Shown in pieces: positions 49,672 through 58,357 of a DNA stretch of 64,000 nt. This DNA comes from Planctomycetota bacterium (GTDB lineage: Bacteria > Planctomycetota > Planctomycetia > Planctomycetales > Planctomycetaceae): contig JAEZFD010000043.1 of the NCBI GenBank assembly GCA_023417655.1, forward strand, positions 62,001 to 126,000, written 5' to 3'. Each line of letters begins with the position of its first letter. Position 1 is the first letter of the stretch. Both the position numbers and the translations under genes were made by a program. The notes under the pieces are model-generated. The model ran no database searches. It had not been told where the DNA came from and saw only the letters and a program-made list of their open reading frames with translations.

Positions 49672-50630
49672 CCAGTCTGGTTTCTCCGATCCCGCAATCG
49701 TCGACGACTGAAGACGCTGTTGTGTCGATCGATGTCGAGTCGAACGCTGTCGTCCCTGCTGCGGAAGGAAGTCGCTGGTCGGCTTATCTGCTGTTGGCAA
49801 AGCCCCGAATCGGACTGATGGTTCTGCTCGCAACCGGGGTTGGCTACATTCTTGGAAGCCGTGGAATCTGGCAGCCCTGGCCGCTGATGCATGCCAGTAT
49901 CGGGATTCTGCTGGCGGTCATTGCAGCCAGTGCGTTCAACCAGATTTATGAGCGGAACACCGACGCACTGATGCCGCGGACGAAGAACCGGCCATTGCCG
50001 GCGTCGCGATTGTCCGTCTGGGAAGTCTGTACGTTCGCGACTCTGTGCGGTCTGTTCTCGGTTGTCTATCTCTCACTGTTCGTGAATCCGACGACGGCCT
50101 GGCTGACGCTTGCAACCATCCTGCTCTACGCGGCGTGCTATACACCGTTAAAACGTCATACTTCTTTCTGCACTGTGGTCGGAGCCATTCCAGGGGCATT
50201 GCCGCCAGTGCTGGGATGGACTGCCGCTGGAGCTCCACTCGACGCACGCGCATTCAGTCTGTTCGCGATCATGTTCGTCTGGCAGTTCCCGCACTTCCTC
50301 GCAATTGCGTGGCTCTATCGGGATCAATATGAGCAGGCGGGCCTCAAGATGCTCCCGGGCAATGGACGCAGTGGCATCACCGGCGCGATCTCCTCCGCTT
50401 ATGCCATTCTGCTCATTCCGATTAGCCTACTTCCGGTTCACTGGGGATTGTGCGGCGAATGGTACGGAGTGGTTGCCCTGCTGTCGGGAATCGCTTACGC
50501 GTTGATGGCTTTCCTGTTCCAGTTGAGCGAATCACGACGGGAAGCCCGGCGGTTGCTGTGGGTTTCACTGGCCTACCTGCCGCTGGTGATGATCGCACTG
50601 GTGCTGGATAACGTCCGTCTGATGGGGTAG
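49668..50630 (+). CDS. ctaB: Haem O synthase (protohaem IX farnesyltransferase)
   Basis: The 320-residue UbiA-type prenyltransferase has the NQIYERNTDALMPRTKNRPLP motif (first DxxxD-type metal site) and a second acidic motif near WLYRDQYEQAGLKMLP. It adds a farnesyl tail to haem B, giving haem O for CtaA. The start overlaps ctaA. About nine membrane helices, inner membrane. Its placement between CtaA and subunit III is common in oxidase operons. Confidence 0.93.
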   Translation: MTSLVSPIPQSSTTEDAVVSIDVESNAVVPAAEGSRWSAYLLLAKPRIGLMVLLATGVGYILGSRGIWQPWPLMHASIGILLAVIAASAFNQIYERNTDALMPRTKNRPLPASRLSVWEVCTFATLCGLFSVVYLSLFVNPTTAWLTLATILLYAACYTPLKRHTSFCTVVGAIPGALPPVLGWTAAGAPLDARAFSLFAIMFVWQFPHFLAIAWLYRDQYEQAGLKMLPGNGRSGITGAISSAYAILLIPISLLPVHWGLCGEWYGVVALLSGIAYALMAFLFQLSESRREARRLLWVSLAYLPLVMIALVLDNVRLMG

Positions 50631-50722
50631 CAGTCGATTCGGTTTGAGGTGACAAATCCGGGCCGAATACGAAGCTCGTGCCGGACCGGTCGACGGATTT
50701 TCTCGAAAGGCAACATTTAGGA

Positions 50723-51862
50723 ATGTCTCACAGCGCTGCCCATACTCCGGCCTTGAAGATGGGGCTTCCGATTTCGAACGGGAAGCTCGGCCTGTGGCTC
50801 TTCCTCGGCACCGAGATCATGTTCTTCACGGCGCTGATCGGCACCTACATTGTGCTGTATTTCGGCACGCCGGGCTGGCCGACTGATCCCGATGTCACGC
50901 ATATCAAGATCTGGGCCGGGGCGCTGAACACATTCGTTCTGCTGACATCGAGCTACTTCGTCGTCGTGGCCCATGAGTCGATGGCGGCCGGGAAGTTCGG
51001 ACGTGCTTGGCGATTCGTAGCGCTGACCTTTCTGTGCGCGACGCTGTTTCTGGGGATCAAGGCACTGGAGTATTACGGCAAGTATGAACATGGGATTCTG
51101 CCGGGACGCGTTCCTGAGACTGACCTCCGGGCAGTGCAGATGTTTCGTGGTGATTGGCAGGCCCGGATGGATCGGGAATTGAATCACCTCATCCCGGGTA
51201 CAGACTCATTGCCAGTCAAACAGTCTGCTCTGTCGACTGAAATTGACGAGACAAAAGACGCCGTGAGAAAGACCGAGCTGCAGAACTGGCTCGCTCTGAA
51301 TCTGCTGTTCGTTAAATACCGCGACGAAGTCAGTGCCAACACGGTGACGCTGGATGCCGCGAGAGCTCGTCTGTTCGCACTGCAGCACACAGGGACGTTC
51401 AAGATCGACGGAGCAGAGCGTACGGGAGTTCTTGTCGATTCCGCTGATCTGCATCACCTCGAAGACCATTACGGTCACGGTGTCGTCGCCGCGTTGGAAC
51501 TGCCTGAACTCAAGACCGGTCAATCGGCTCTGAGGATCGGAGACAGCGGCTGGGAAGTCATCGACAGTTCCAAAGTGACACAGAAGAACTTCCAGTACCG
51601 TTCTCTGCTCGGAGACTTGCAGGTCCGGACGCCGATCGACAAAGGGAATCTGTTTGCTTCGACCTACTTCCTGATGACAGGGTTCCATGCGATTCACGTG
51701 ATTGTCGGGATGGTTTTGTTCGGCATCATCCTGCTGCAAGGGCCGTGGCTGAATGGTCGGTGGAGTAACTTCGTTGAGAACAGCGGTCTCTACTGGCACT
51801 TTGTGGATCTGGTGTGGATCTTCCTGTTTCCCCTGCTCTACATCATCCCTGGGAAGCTGTAA
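50723..51862 (+). CDS. coxC: Cytochrome c oxidase subunit III with large insertion
   Basis: N-terminal helices (LGLWLFLGTEIMFFTALIGTYIVLYFG, NTFVLLTSSYFVVVAHESM) and C-terminal ones (TYFLMTGFHAIHVIVGMVLFGIILL, YWHFVDLVWIFLFPLLYIIPGKL) match subunit III, with the conserved glutamate in GTEIMFF and HAIHV/HFVDLVW motifs. Between residues about 129 and 309 (genome 51107-51649) lies about 180 extra, polar residues not seen in usual subunit III, which is near 200 residues in this type. I chose ATG 50723; the GTG at 50678 would add 15 residues. The extra domain may be extracytoplasmic, since it follows the helix ending in GIKALEYYGKYEHGI. Confidence 0.9.
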   Translation: MSHSAAHTPALKMGLPISNGKLGLWLFLGTEIMFFTALIGTYIVLYFGTPGWPTDPDVTHIKIWAGALNTFVLLTSSYFVVVAHESMAAGKFGRAWRFVALTFLCATLFLGIKALEYYGKYEHGILPGRVPETDLRAVQMFRGDWQARMDRELNHLIPGTDSLPVKQSALSTEIDETKDAVRKTELQNWLALNLLFVKYRDEVSANTVTLDAARARLFALQHTGTFKIDGAERTGVLVDSADLHHLEDHYGHGVVAALELPELKTGQSALRIGDSGWEVIDSSKVTQKNFQYRSLLGDLQVRTPIDKGNLFASTYFLMTGFHAIHVIVGMVLFGIILLQGPWLNGRWSNFVENSGLYWHFVDLVWIFLFPLLYIIPGKL

Positions 51863-51957
51863 CAGCTGGTCGGAAATTAACCAGATTGTGATTACCTGAT
51901 CGAGATTTTTCGCTCCTGTCCATTGCAGGAGCCTTTCACCTGACGAGGTTCGACATC

Positions 51958-52350
51958 GTGCATGACACCTTAAAAGAACATGTCGAAGGACATCCGCAGG
52001 TTCATTACTTTTCGATCTTCATCGCCCTGTGCGTCTGCACCTTGCTGTCGGTGGCATTTGATCTGGTGCATCTTCCGGGGCTGCTGCTGGTCGTGCTGGT
52101 ACTCGCCGTCGCCATGGCCAAAGCTCTGTATGTGCTGACGTACTTCATGCACCTGAAATTCGAAGGAGGCTGGAAGTACATTATTCTGGCTCCGACCGTC
52201 ATTCTGTCGTTGGGGCTCGTTGTGGGGCTGGCGCCGGATATCGGCATGCACTACTATGTGCGTGACATCCCACGAACTGAGGGCGACGTTCCGATCGTCC
52301 CGGTCCCGCCGATTGCTGATCATCCTCAGGCTCAGCAGGATTCGATGTGA
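51958..52350 (+). CDS. Cytochrome c oxidase subunit IV family protein
   Basis: The 130-residue protein begins at a GTG with three hydrophobic helices: FSIFIALCVCTLLSVAFDLV, LLLVVLVLAVAMAKALYVLTYFMHLKFE and YIILAPTVILSLGLVVGL. AMAKALYVLTYFMHLK is the conserved segment of prokaryotic COX IV (CtaF-like), which has the histidine and methionine pair. It stabilises the oxidase. It follows subunit III by about 95 bases. Confidence 0.9.
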   Translation: MHDTLKEHVEGHPQVHYFSIFIALCVCTLLSVAFDLVHLPGLLLVVLVLAVAMAKALYVLTYFMHLKFEGGWKYIILAPTVILSLGLVVGLAPDIGMHYYVRDIPRTEGDVPIVPVPPIADHPQAQQDSM

Positions 52351-52434
52351 TTCGATGCTGGTCAGACCGGCACGTCACCGCATCGCCTGCTCCGCCCGCT
52401 TACAGTTCTCTCCTCTTGTCAGATTCCGGTTCTT

Positions 52435-53403
52435 ATGTCAGCTGTCAGCGTTCAGGAACTTGTGCATCGCTATGGCGAACGTCTTGCTCTGGCGGGAGTC
52501 AGTTTTGACGTCCCGCACGGCGAGATCTTCGGCCTGCTTGGACCTAATGGCAGCGGGAAGACGACGCTGTTCCGGATTCTCTCGACACTGATGCCCGTCC
52601 AGTCAGGACAGGTCACCATTGCCGGAGAGAACGTCGCCGTCCGTCCAGATGCTGTCCGCCGCGCGATTGGCGTCACGTTCCAGTCACCGAGCCTCGACGG
52701 CAAACTGACCGTCCGGGAAAACCTCGTGCATCAGGGACACCTGTATGGTCTCTCCGGACGTGCCCTAAATGACCGCATTCGTGTCGTCTCTGAGCAGCTT
52801 GGTGTCGCTGACCGGGCCGGGGACTATGCCGAACATCTTTCAGGCGGTCTGAAGCGTCGGGTCGAAATCGCAAAATGCCTGCTGCACTCCCCTGCGATTC
52901 TCCTGCTGGACGAACCGAGCACTGGTCTCGATCCGGGGGCTCGACATGAGCTGTGGAAGATCCTTGAGTCATTGCAGCGTGAGCAGAAAGTGACGGTGCT
53001 CGTGACGACGCACCTGATGGAAGAAGCTGAACGCTGTCATCGGATCGCCATTCTGGATCAGGGGAAGCTCATCGCCTTTGGTCGGCCTGATGAACTTCGA
53101 GACATGGTCGGCGGTGACAGTCTGACCGTCCTGTCAGACACCCCTGACGCGCTGGCAGCCGCCATTGAACAGCGTTTCCAGCTGAAGCCGACGCGGATGG
53201 GCAACGCTCTGCGAATCGAACGCGATCGTGGGCACGAGCTGCTGACGGAAATCGCGACAACGTTCCCCGGCGAGTTCCGCTCACTGACACTCGGGAAGCC
53301 GACTCTCGAAGACGTGTTTATCAAACTGACCGGGCGTCGTCTGGAATCAGTTGAAGACGACGACAATCCACGCAAAAAGAAGAAAAAGAAGAAGAGCCAC
53401 TAG
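52435..53403 (+). CDS. ABC-2 exporter ATP-binding protein
   Basis: The 322-residue protein has GLLGPNGSGKTTLFRILS (Walker A, 36-44), LSGGLKRRVEIAKCLLHSP (signature, 135-153), ILLLDEPSTGLDP (Walker B, from 155) and a switch histidine region TTHLMEEAERC. The C-terminal half resembles drug/antibiotic exporter ATPases (DRA/NodI-like). The tail is very basic (PRKKKKKKKSH). With the permease at 53577 it forms an ABC-2 exporter. The location between oxidase subunits and SCO1 suggests help in oxidase maturation, such as copper or haem traffic, but the substrate is unknown. Confidence 0.9.
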   Translation: MSAVSVQELVHRYGERLALAGVSFDVPHGEIFGLLGPNGSGKTTLFRILSTLMPVQSGQVTIAGENVAVRPDAVRRAIGVTFQSPSLDGKLTVRENLVHQGHLYGLSGRALNDRIRVVSEQLGVADRAGDYAEHLSGGLKRRVEIAKCLLHSPAILLLDEPSTGLDPGARHELWKILESLQREQKVTVLVTTHLMEEAERCHRIAILDQGKLIAFGRPDELRDMVGGDSLTVLSDTPDALAAAIEQRFQLKPTRMGNALRIERDRGHELLTEIATTFPGEFRSLTLGKPTLEDVFIKLTGRRLESVEDDDNPRKKKKKKKSH

Positions 53404-53576
53404 AAAACAGAAATTCGAAAGGAAGCAAAGGAATCAAATTCAAAACTGTTGGATGGGGCGTCTGAGGTCTAATCGCCGTTTTGAATTTTGATCATTTGAA
53501 TTTCGAATTTTTCGCCCGCTGGATCTTCTTCTCTGAGAATACGACCGATGGGAATTTCCCAAGGAAATGAGTCATT
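53404..53576. repeat. AT-rich inverted repeat between ABC genes
   Basis: Left segment ATCAAATTCAAAAC (about 53431) is a near complement of GTTTTGAATTTTGAT (about 53479), with one extra A in the right arm. A further pair, AATTCGAAA (about 53411) with TTTCGAATT (about 53507), nests outside it. AT-rich composition differs sharply from the GC-rich genes. It may be a small mobile repeat or a regulatory hairpin rather than a coding element. Confidence 0.6.
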
Positions 53577-54425
53577 ATGAATTCGGCACAGGCGGCAACA
53601 GTTCAACCCAAAAACGCCTGGTTGTGGGCGTCGTGGACGCTGGCGGTTCGCGAAGTCGTCCGGTTCCTGCGGCAACGTTCCCGAGTGACTGGCGCGATCG
53701 GTCAGCCGATTCTGTTCTGGATTCTGTTCGGGGCCGGACTGTCGGGTTCGTTCCAGTACGGCGGGGGCGAAACCCAGTCAGGCATGTCGTTTCAGGAGTA
53801 CTTCCTCCCCGGCATCGCGGTGTTGATTGTGCTGTTCACCTCGATCTTCTCTGCGATCTCAATTATTCAGGACCGCAATGAAGGCTTCCTGCAGGGGGTG
53901 CTCGTGGCACCCGTTCCCCGATCGTCGATTGTGATGGGAAAAGTGCTGGGCGGGACGTTCCTTGCTCTGCTGCAGGCGTTTCTTTTTGTTGTGATCGCTC
54001 CGCTGATGCAGTTTGTCGGTCTGGCTCCGCCGATGTCGCTGACGATTTCTGCCTCCAGTCTGTTCGGAGCGGCTCTGTTCCTGGGGTTGATCTCTCTGGG
54101 ACTCACGGCACTCGGGTACTTCTTCGCCTGGAAGATTGATTCCACGCAGGGGTATCATGCCATCATGAGTCTGGTGCTGCTGCCGATGTGGCTGCTGTCC
54201 GGAGCGTTCTTCCCCGGCACAGGAAGTGTCTGGCTGACTTGGCTTATTCGATTGAATCCGTTGACCTATGGGGTCGCTGGACTTCGACGCGTCCTCGCCA
54301 GTGACCAGTCACAACTGGCGGCGTTTCCATCGCTGGGACTGTGCCTGTTGGTGACGGCGGTCTTCGCCTTTGTGTTACTGGCCATTGACGTCTGGATCAC
54401 CCGACGTGACCCGGCCATCCACTAA
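53577..54425 (+). CDS. ABC-2 type permease
   Basis: The 282-residue protein has six predicted membrane helices: a first one after RQRSRVTGAIGQPILFWILFGAGLSG, the VLIVLFTSIFSAISIIQDRNEGFLQGVLVAPVPRSSIVMGKVLGG cytoplasmic loop, and later helices including MSLVLLPMWLLSGAFFPGTGSVWLTWLIRLNPLTYGVAGLRRVLA. This is the DrrB/NodJ layout. It pairs with the ATPase just upstream, separated by the AT-rich repeat. Confidence 0.9.
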   Translation: MNSAQAATVQPKNAWLWASWTLAVREVVRFLRQRSRVTGAIGQPILFWILFGAGLSGSFQYGGGETQSGMSFQEYFLPGIAVLIVLFTSIFSAISIIQDRNEGFLQGVLVAPVPRSSIVMGKVLGGTFLALLQAFLFVVIAPLMQFVGLAPPMSLTISASSLFGAALFLGLISLGLTALGYFFAWKIDSTQGYHAIMSLVLLPMWLLSGAFFPGTGSVWLTWLIRLNPLTYGVAGLRRVLASDQSQLAAFPSLGLCLLVTAVFAFVLLAIDVWITRRDPAIH

Positions 54426-54472
54426 GGGACAGGCACTAACGGGCAGTCACTCCTGTATTTTGTGCGGACTTC

Positions 54473-55720
54473 ATGCGATTTTTCATGACTGACTTTTTGG
54501 CTCACGGACTTCTTCTGCGAAGTGTCATCACGGCACTGGTTGTGTGTGCCGCGTCGTTGTCTTACGCTCAGGAAGAAGATCAAGCGGCCGTGCTGCTGGA
54601 GCCGGGAGCCCCCGTTACTCCGTATGTGCAGCTGTCTCCAACGGAGCCGCCGATCGTCTGGGATGCCGAAAAGGTTGGTGAGTTCCATCTGCTGGATCAA
54701 TTAGGACAACCCGTTACCCGGGAGTCTCTACTGGGCGAACAATGGGTCGCGAATTTCATTTTCGCCCGCTGTGCCACGCACTGCCCGATGACCTGCCGAA
54801 AGATTATGGAACTGAATCAGGAACTGGCCGGAACGCCGGTACGGTTCGTGACGATTACAGTTGATCCAGAGTACGACACTGTCGCCCGGATGAAAGAATT
54901 CGCGGACATCTGGAAGGCCGATCCCAATCGCTGGTTGTTCTGCACCGGTGAACCGGATCAGGTGTGGCATCTGATCCGTAAGGGCTTCAAAGTCGCTGCC
55001 TGGGAGAATGCTGGAACCGCACGGATGCCGGGGATGGAGTTCGCTCACAGCAATCATCTCATTCACGTCGACAAGACCGGAACGATCGTCGGTCGCTATG
55101 ACAGCGGAGCCGACTGGGAACTTGCGACTCTCAAACGGGTGCTGCAGGGGAAGATCGAAACTCCGGAGAAATATCGTCCCTTCCGGGGGACGGTGCCGCC
55201 TGAGGCCGCTGCTCAGGGAGGGGATCCGCTGGACAAGCTGCCCGCTTGGGCGAAGCGTCTTCCTCGAACGAATGCCAGCTTGAATGCACTGGCGACCTTG
55301 CTGCTGATGTGGGGCTTTCTTGCGGTAAAAGTCGGTCGGTTCACCCTGCACAAACGGCTGATGCTGGCGGCGTTCGTTGTTTCCATCCTGTTTCTGGCAA
55401 GTTATCTGACCTACCACTGGTCATTGCATGAATATGCCAACGTTCGTGGTAAGCCGTTCCCTTACACCGGGCCGATCAGAACCGTTTACTTCGGGATCCT
55501 GATCAGCCATGTGATTCTCGCGGGGCTCGTCCCAGTGCTCGCGATCATCACGATCCGCAACGGCCTGAAAGCCTATCCTGACGGAGTCGATGCGGCTCGG
55601 TTTGCCGAACTGGTGCAGGAGCGTCGGACCCATCATCGCTGGGCCAAGATCACTTTCCCGATCTGGCTGTACGTCTCGGTGACGGGAGTTGTGATTTACT
55701 ATATGCTGTACGTCATGTAG
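54473..55720 (+). CDS. SCO1/SenC-DUF420 fusion protein
   Basis: Residues about 30-230 are a SCO1/SenC domain: thioredoxin-fold LLGEQWVANFIFARCATHCPMTCRKIMELNQEL with C104-P-M-T-C108 (plus C100), and the histidine in FAHSNHLIHVDKTGTIVGRYD. This holds copper for loading CuA. Residues about 275-415 are a DUF420 membrane domain with four to five helices (SLNALATLLLMWGFLAVKVG..., HKRLMLAAFVVSILFLASYLTYHW, YFGILISHVILAGLVPVLAIITI, LYVSVTGVVIYYMLYVM). The N-terminus has a signal or membrane anchor. Fused SCO1-DUF420 proteins act in oxidase assembly. Start at ATG 54473. Confidence 0.9.
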   Translation: MRFFMTDFLAHGLLLRSVITALVVCAASLSYAQEEDQAAVLLEPGAPVTPYVQLSPTEPPIVWDAEKVGEFHLLDQLGQPVTRESLLGEQWVANFIFARCATHCPMTCRKIMELNQELAGTPVRFVTITVDPEYDTVARMKEFADIWKADPNRWLFCTGEPDQVWHLIRKGFKVAAWENAGTARMPGMEFAHSNHLIHVDKTGTIVGRYDSGADWELATLKRVLQGKIETPEKYRPFRGTVPPEAAAQGGDPLDKLPAWAKRLPRTNASLNALATLLLMWGFLAVKVGRFTLHKRLMLAAFVVSILFLASYLTYHWSLHEYANVRGKPFPYTGPIRTVYFGILISHVILAGLVPVLAIITIRNGLKAYPDGVDAARFAELVQERRTHHRWAKITFPIWLYVSVTGVVIYYMLYVM

Positions 55721-55796
55721 GCCTGTCTCGTTCCTTGCGGAACGATGACTGGATCAGGATCCCCCAACAGATTTGAAAGAGCGAAGGTTCCGGCGA

Positions 55797-56063
55797 ATGC
55801 GATCTCTCCTCCGAACAGTCTGTCTGGTGGCGGCCCTCTCCTTCAGCGTGGTCGTGCCGTCAACGGTTCAGGCATGCCCGATGTGCAAGATTGCACATGA
55901 AGACTCGACGGATCCCGCGGTTGCAGCGCGTCCTCGAGCCTACTTCTATAGCATCATGTTCATGCTGGCGATGCCGACGGCATTGCTGACGACGTTTGGG
56001 GTGACCTTCTATCGGCTGTCCCGCCAGCAGCAGGAAATCAACGCTCAGCTGATGGCTGAGTGA
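55797..56063 (+). CDS. Small membrane protein with CPMC motif
   Basis: An 88-residue protein (ATG 55797; TTG 55773 would add eight residues) with a signal-like N-terminus (RTVCLVAALSFSVVVPSTVQA) then ACPMCKIAHEDS, a CxxC pair, a polar segment and a C-terminal helix (YFYSIMFMLAMPTALLTTFGVTFYRL). A similar CPMC protein follows SCO1 in other planctomycete oxidase operons, as far as I recall, so it could be a copper chaperone or redox component. Function unproven. Confidence 0.7.
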   Translation: MRSLLRTVCLVAALSFSVVVPSTVQACPMCKIAHEDSTDPAVAARPRAYFYSIMFMLAMPTALLTTFGVTFYRLSRQQQEINAQLMAE

Positions 56064-56199
56064 CCGCTGCAGCATTTGTTTTCTGACGGCTCTCGCGTTC
56101 TCAATGGCGTTTGCCGGCGCAGGCGATTCAGCGTTCAAGGTGCTATGATCGGGACTGGTGCTGCCCCCTATCCATCGCTCCCTGAGATTGCGCTCGCTC

Positions 56200-58224
56200 A
56201 TGGCTTCTCAATTTGATGCAGTGTTTGCTCCTGTTCTGCCAGACGTCTATCAGGTGCGGTCAAAAGGACCCGGTCCTGCCGGTCAGCTCCCCTTAACAGA
56301 AGAGATGTTGCTGGATTCTCCCAGCGGCGACCTGTTCGGGATGACGCAGAACGCTGGAATGGGTTGGGATCCGGCGCAGTTGCTTCGAGATCAGATTCTC
56401 ATTCTGAGCACAATGGGGGGGATTCGTGCGGAAGACGGACATCCGATCGCGCTCGGTTATCACACTGGTCACTGGGAAGTCGGGCTGCTGATGCGGGCGG
56501 CCGCCGAGGAACTGAATCGCCTCGAGAAGCTCCCGTTTGCGGCGTATGTCTCCGATCCTTGCGATGGTCGGTCGCAAGGAACGACGGCGATGATGGACAG
56601 CCTCGCCTACCGCAATGACGCGGCTGTCGTGCTGAAGCGTCTGATTCGTTCGCTGCCACTTCGCAAAGGTGTCATCGGCGTGGCGACCTGCGACAAGGGA
56701 CTGCCGGCGATGATGATGGCGGTCGCTGCTCAGTTGAATCTCCCGTGTGTCATCGTCCCCGGCGGAGTGACATTGCCACCAGTTCAAGGGGAAGATGCCG
56801 GGAAGGTGCAGACGATCGGAGCCCGATTTGCGCATGGTGAAATCGATGTCCGTTATGCCGCAGATATGGGATGTCGCGCCTGTGGATCTCCGGGAGGAGG
56901 ATGTCAGTTTCTGGGAACAGCGGCGACCTCTCAGGTAGTGTCAGAGGCCCTGGGGCTGAGTCTGCCGCATACCGCATTGGCACCGTCCGGAGAGCCGGTC
57001 TGGACCGAGGCAGCGGTACGTTCTGCGCAGGCCATGGTCCGTCAGATGCAGTCCAGGGTCACCATTCGCCAGATCCTGACACCGGATGCCTTTCATAATG
57101 CGATGGTGGTGCATGCCGCCTTCGGTGGCTCGACGAATCTGCTGCTGCATGTTCCGGCGATTGCATTCGAAGCAGGCGTACCGCGTCCGACTGTTGATGA
57201 CTGGAATCGCGTGAATCGGCAGACTCCTCGAATTGTCGACGTGCTGCCGAATGGACCCGTCGGCCATCCGACCGTGCGGGCGTTTCTCGCAGGCGGTGTT
57301 CCTGAGGTCATGCTGCATCTGCGGAATCTGAATCTGCTCCGGCTGGATGCGTTGACGGCAACCGGCGACAAGCTGGGAGATGTTCTCGGTGAATGGGAAA
57401 ACAGCGACCGTCGCGGGCAGTTCCGGGAGATTCTGAAATCTCAGGACAATGTTGACCCTGACACCGTCATTCTGCCGCCAGAGCAGGCGCGGCAGCGGGA
57501 GCTGACCAGCACGGTGACGTTCCCCATCGGGAATCTGGCTCCGGAAGGATCGGTCATCAAAAGTACGGCGATCGATCCGAGCGTGATCGATGCCGATGGT
57601 GTTTATCGCAAACGTGGGCCTGCCCGAGTATTCACAACCGAACGGGCGGCGATTGCTGCAATCAAAGGGCGGGAAGGAACGCCGATTAAGGCAGGCGAAG
57701 TGCTGGTGCTGATGTGCCGGGGACCGCTCGGATCCGGGATGGAAGAGACTTATCAGATCACGTCGGCCTTGAAGTTTCTCCCTTGGGGGAAGCATGTCGC
57801 CGTGATCACCGATGCGCGATTCTCAGGCGTCTCCACCGGAGCCTGCATCGGGCATGTCGGGCCTGAAGCTCTGGCGGGCGGACCAATCGGGAAACTTCGT
57901 GACGGCGACCTGATCGAGATTGAAATTAACTGCAATGCCCTGACGGGGAGAATCAACTTTGTCGGATCACAAGGGGTTCCGCTGACACCGGAAGAAGGTG
58001 CGATTGTGCTGGCTGCGAGAGAGCCGTCAGTTCCCCTGCATGCTGATCCGCAGTTGCCTGCCGAGACCCGTCTCTGGGCGGTGCTGCAACAGCTGGGAGG
58101 CGGAACCTGGGGTGGCTGCGTCTATGACGCGGACGCAGTGATTCGGGCGTTGCAGCCGTCGATGCATGCCGTTCAGGTCAGCAACGAGACCATTTCGGCT
58201 GCGGTTGGCGGGGCTGGCGCATAA
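56200..58224 (+). CDS. yjhG: YjhG/YagF-type D-xylonate dehydratase
   Basis: The 674-residue protein belongs to the IlvD/Edd superfamily. It closely follows the E. coli YjhG pattern: SGDLFGMTQNAGMGWDPAQL, FAAYVSDPCDGRSQGTTAMMDSL, VIGVATCDKGLPAMMMA, GCRACGSPGGGCQFLGTAATSQVVSEALGL and FGGSTNLLLHVPAIAFEAG. The cysteines in DPCDG, TCDKG and GCRACGSPGGGC fit the iron-sulfur cluster site. The expected reaction is dehydration of D-xylonate or a similar sugar acid to the 2-keto-3-deoxy acid. I chose ATG 56200; a GTG at 56158 is less likely. Partner aldolase or dehydrogenase genes are not adjacent. The downstream SRP RNA gene is on the opposite strand. Confidence 0.9.
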   Translation: MASQFDAVFAPVLPDVYQVRSKGPGPAGQLPLTEEMLLDSPSGDLFGMTQNAGMGWDPAQLLRDQILILSTMGGIRAEDGHPIALGYHTGHWEVGLLMRAAAEELNRLEKLPFAAYVSDPCDGRSQGTTAMMDSLAYRNDAAVVLKRLIRSLPLRKGVIGVATCDKGLPAMMMAVAAQLNLPCVIVPGGVTLPPVQGEDAGKVQTIGARFAHGEIDVRYAADMGCRACGSPGGGCQFLGTAATSQVVSEALGLSLPHTALAPSGEPVWTEAAVRSAQAMVRQMQSRVTIRQILTPDAFHNAMVVHAAFGGSTNLLLHVPAIAFEAGVPRPTVDDWNRVNRQTPRIVDVLPNGPVGHPTVRAFLAGGVPEVMLHLRNLNLLRLDALTATGDKLGDVLGEWENSDRRGQFREILKSQDNVDPDTVILPPEQARQRELTSTVTFPIGNLAPEGSVIKSTAIDPSVIDADGVYRKRGPARVFTTERAAIAAIKGREGTPIKAGEVLVLMCRGPLGSGMEETYQITSALKFLPWGKHVAVITDARFSGVSTGACIGHVGPEALAGGPIGKLRDGDLIEIEINCNALTGRINFVGSQGVPLTPEEGAIVLAAREPSVPLHADPQLPAETRLWAVLQQLGGGTWGGCVYDADAVIRALQPSMHAVQVSNETISAAVGGAGA

Positions 58225-58228
58225 AAAA

Positions 58229-58351
58229 GCCGGGAGACGTCAGGCTATCTCCACGCACACCTGGTAACGCGATACTTAAGGCTGCTCGGTTTCCCGCCTG
58301 ACCTGGTTCGCACGGTCCCACCGTGCGGGAGATAGCCTGTCATCTCCCGGG
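58229..58351 (-). ncRNA. ffs: Signal recognition particle RNA (4.5S-like)
   Basis: On the minus strand the sequence contains ACCAGGTCAGGCGGGAAACC then GAGCAGCC, the core of SRP RNA helix 8 with a GNRA (GAAA) tetraloop between CGG and CCG. The flanks pair: the 5' end CCGGGAGATGACAGGCTATC complements the 3' end GATAGCCTGACGTCTCCCGG apart from two mismatches and one bulge, giving the long hairpin. It ends in TTTTTT (terminator). Length about 123 nt, usual for the small bacterial form. It pairs with Ffh for protein targeting. It is opposite and just beyond the YjhG gene stop. Confidence 0.93.
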
Positions 58352-58357
58352 CACGCC

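Noticed and set aside
58229..58351. Simple long terminator hairpin or cobalamin-type riboswitch at this site
   Set aside because: The presence of the SRP core sequence and a matched promoter on the minus strand shows a structural RNA gene instead.
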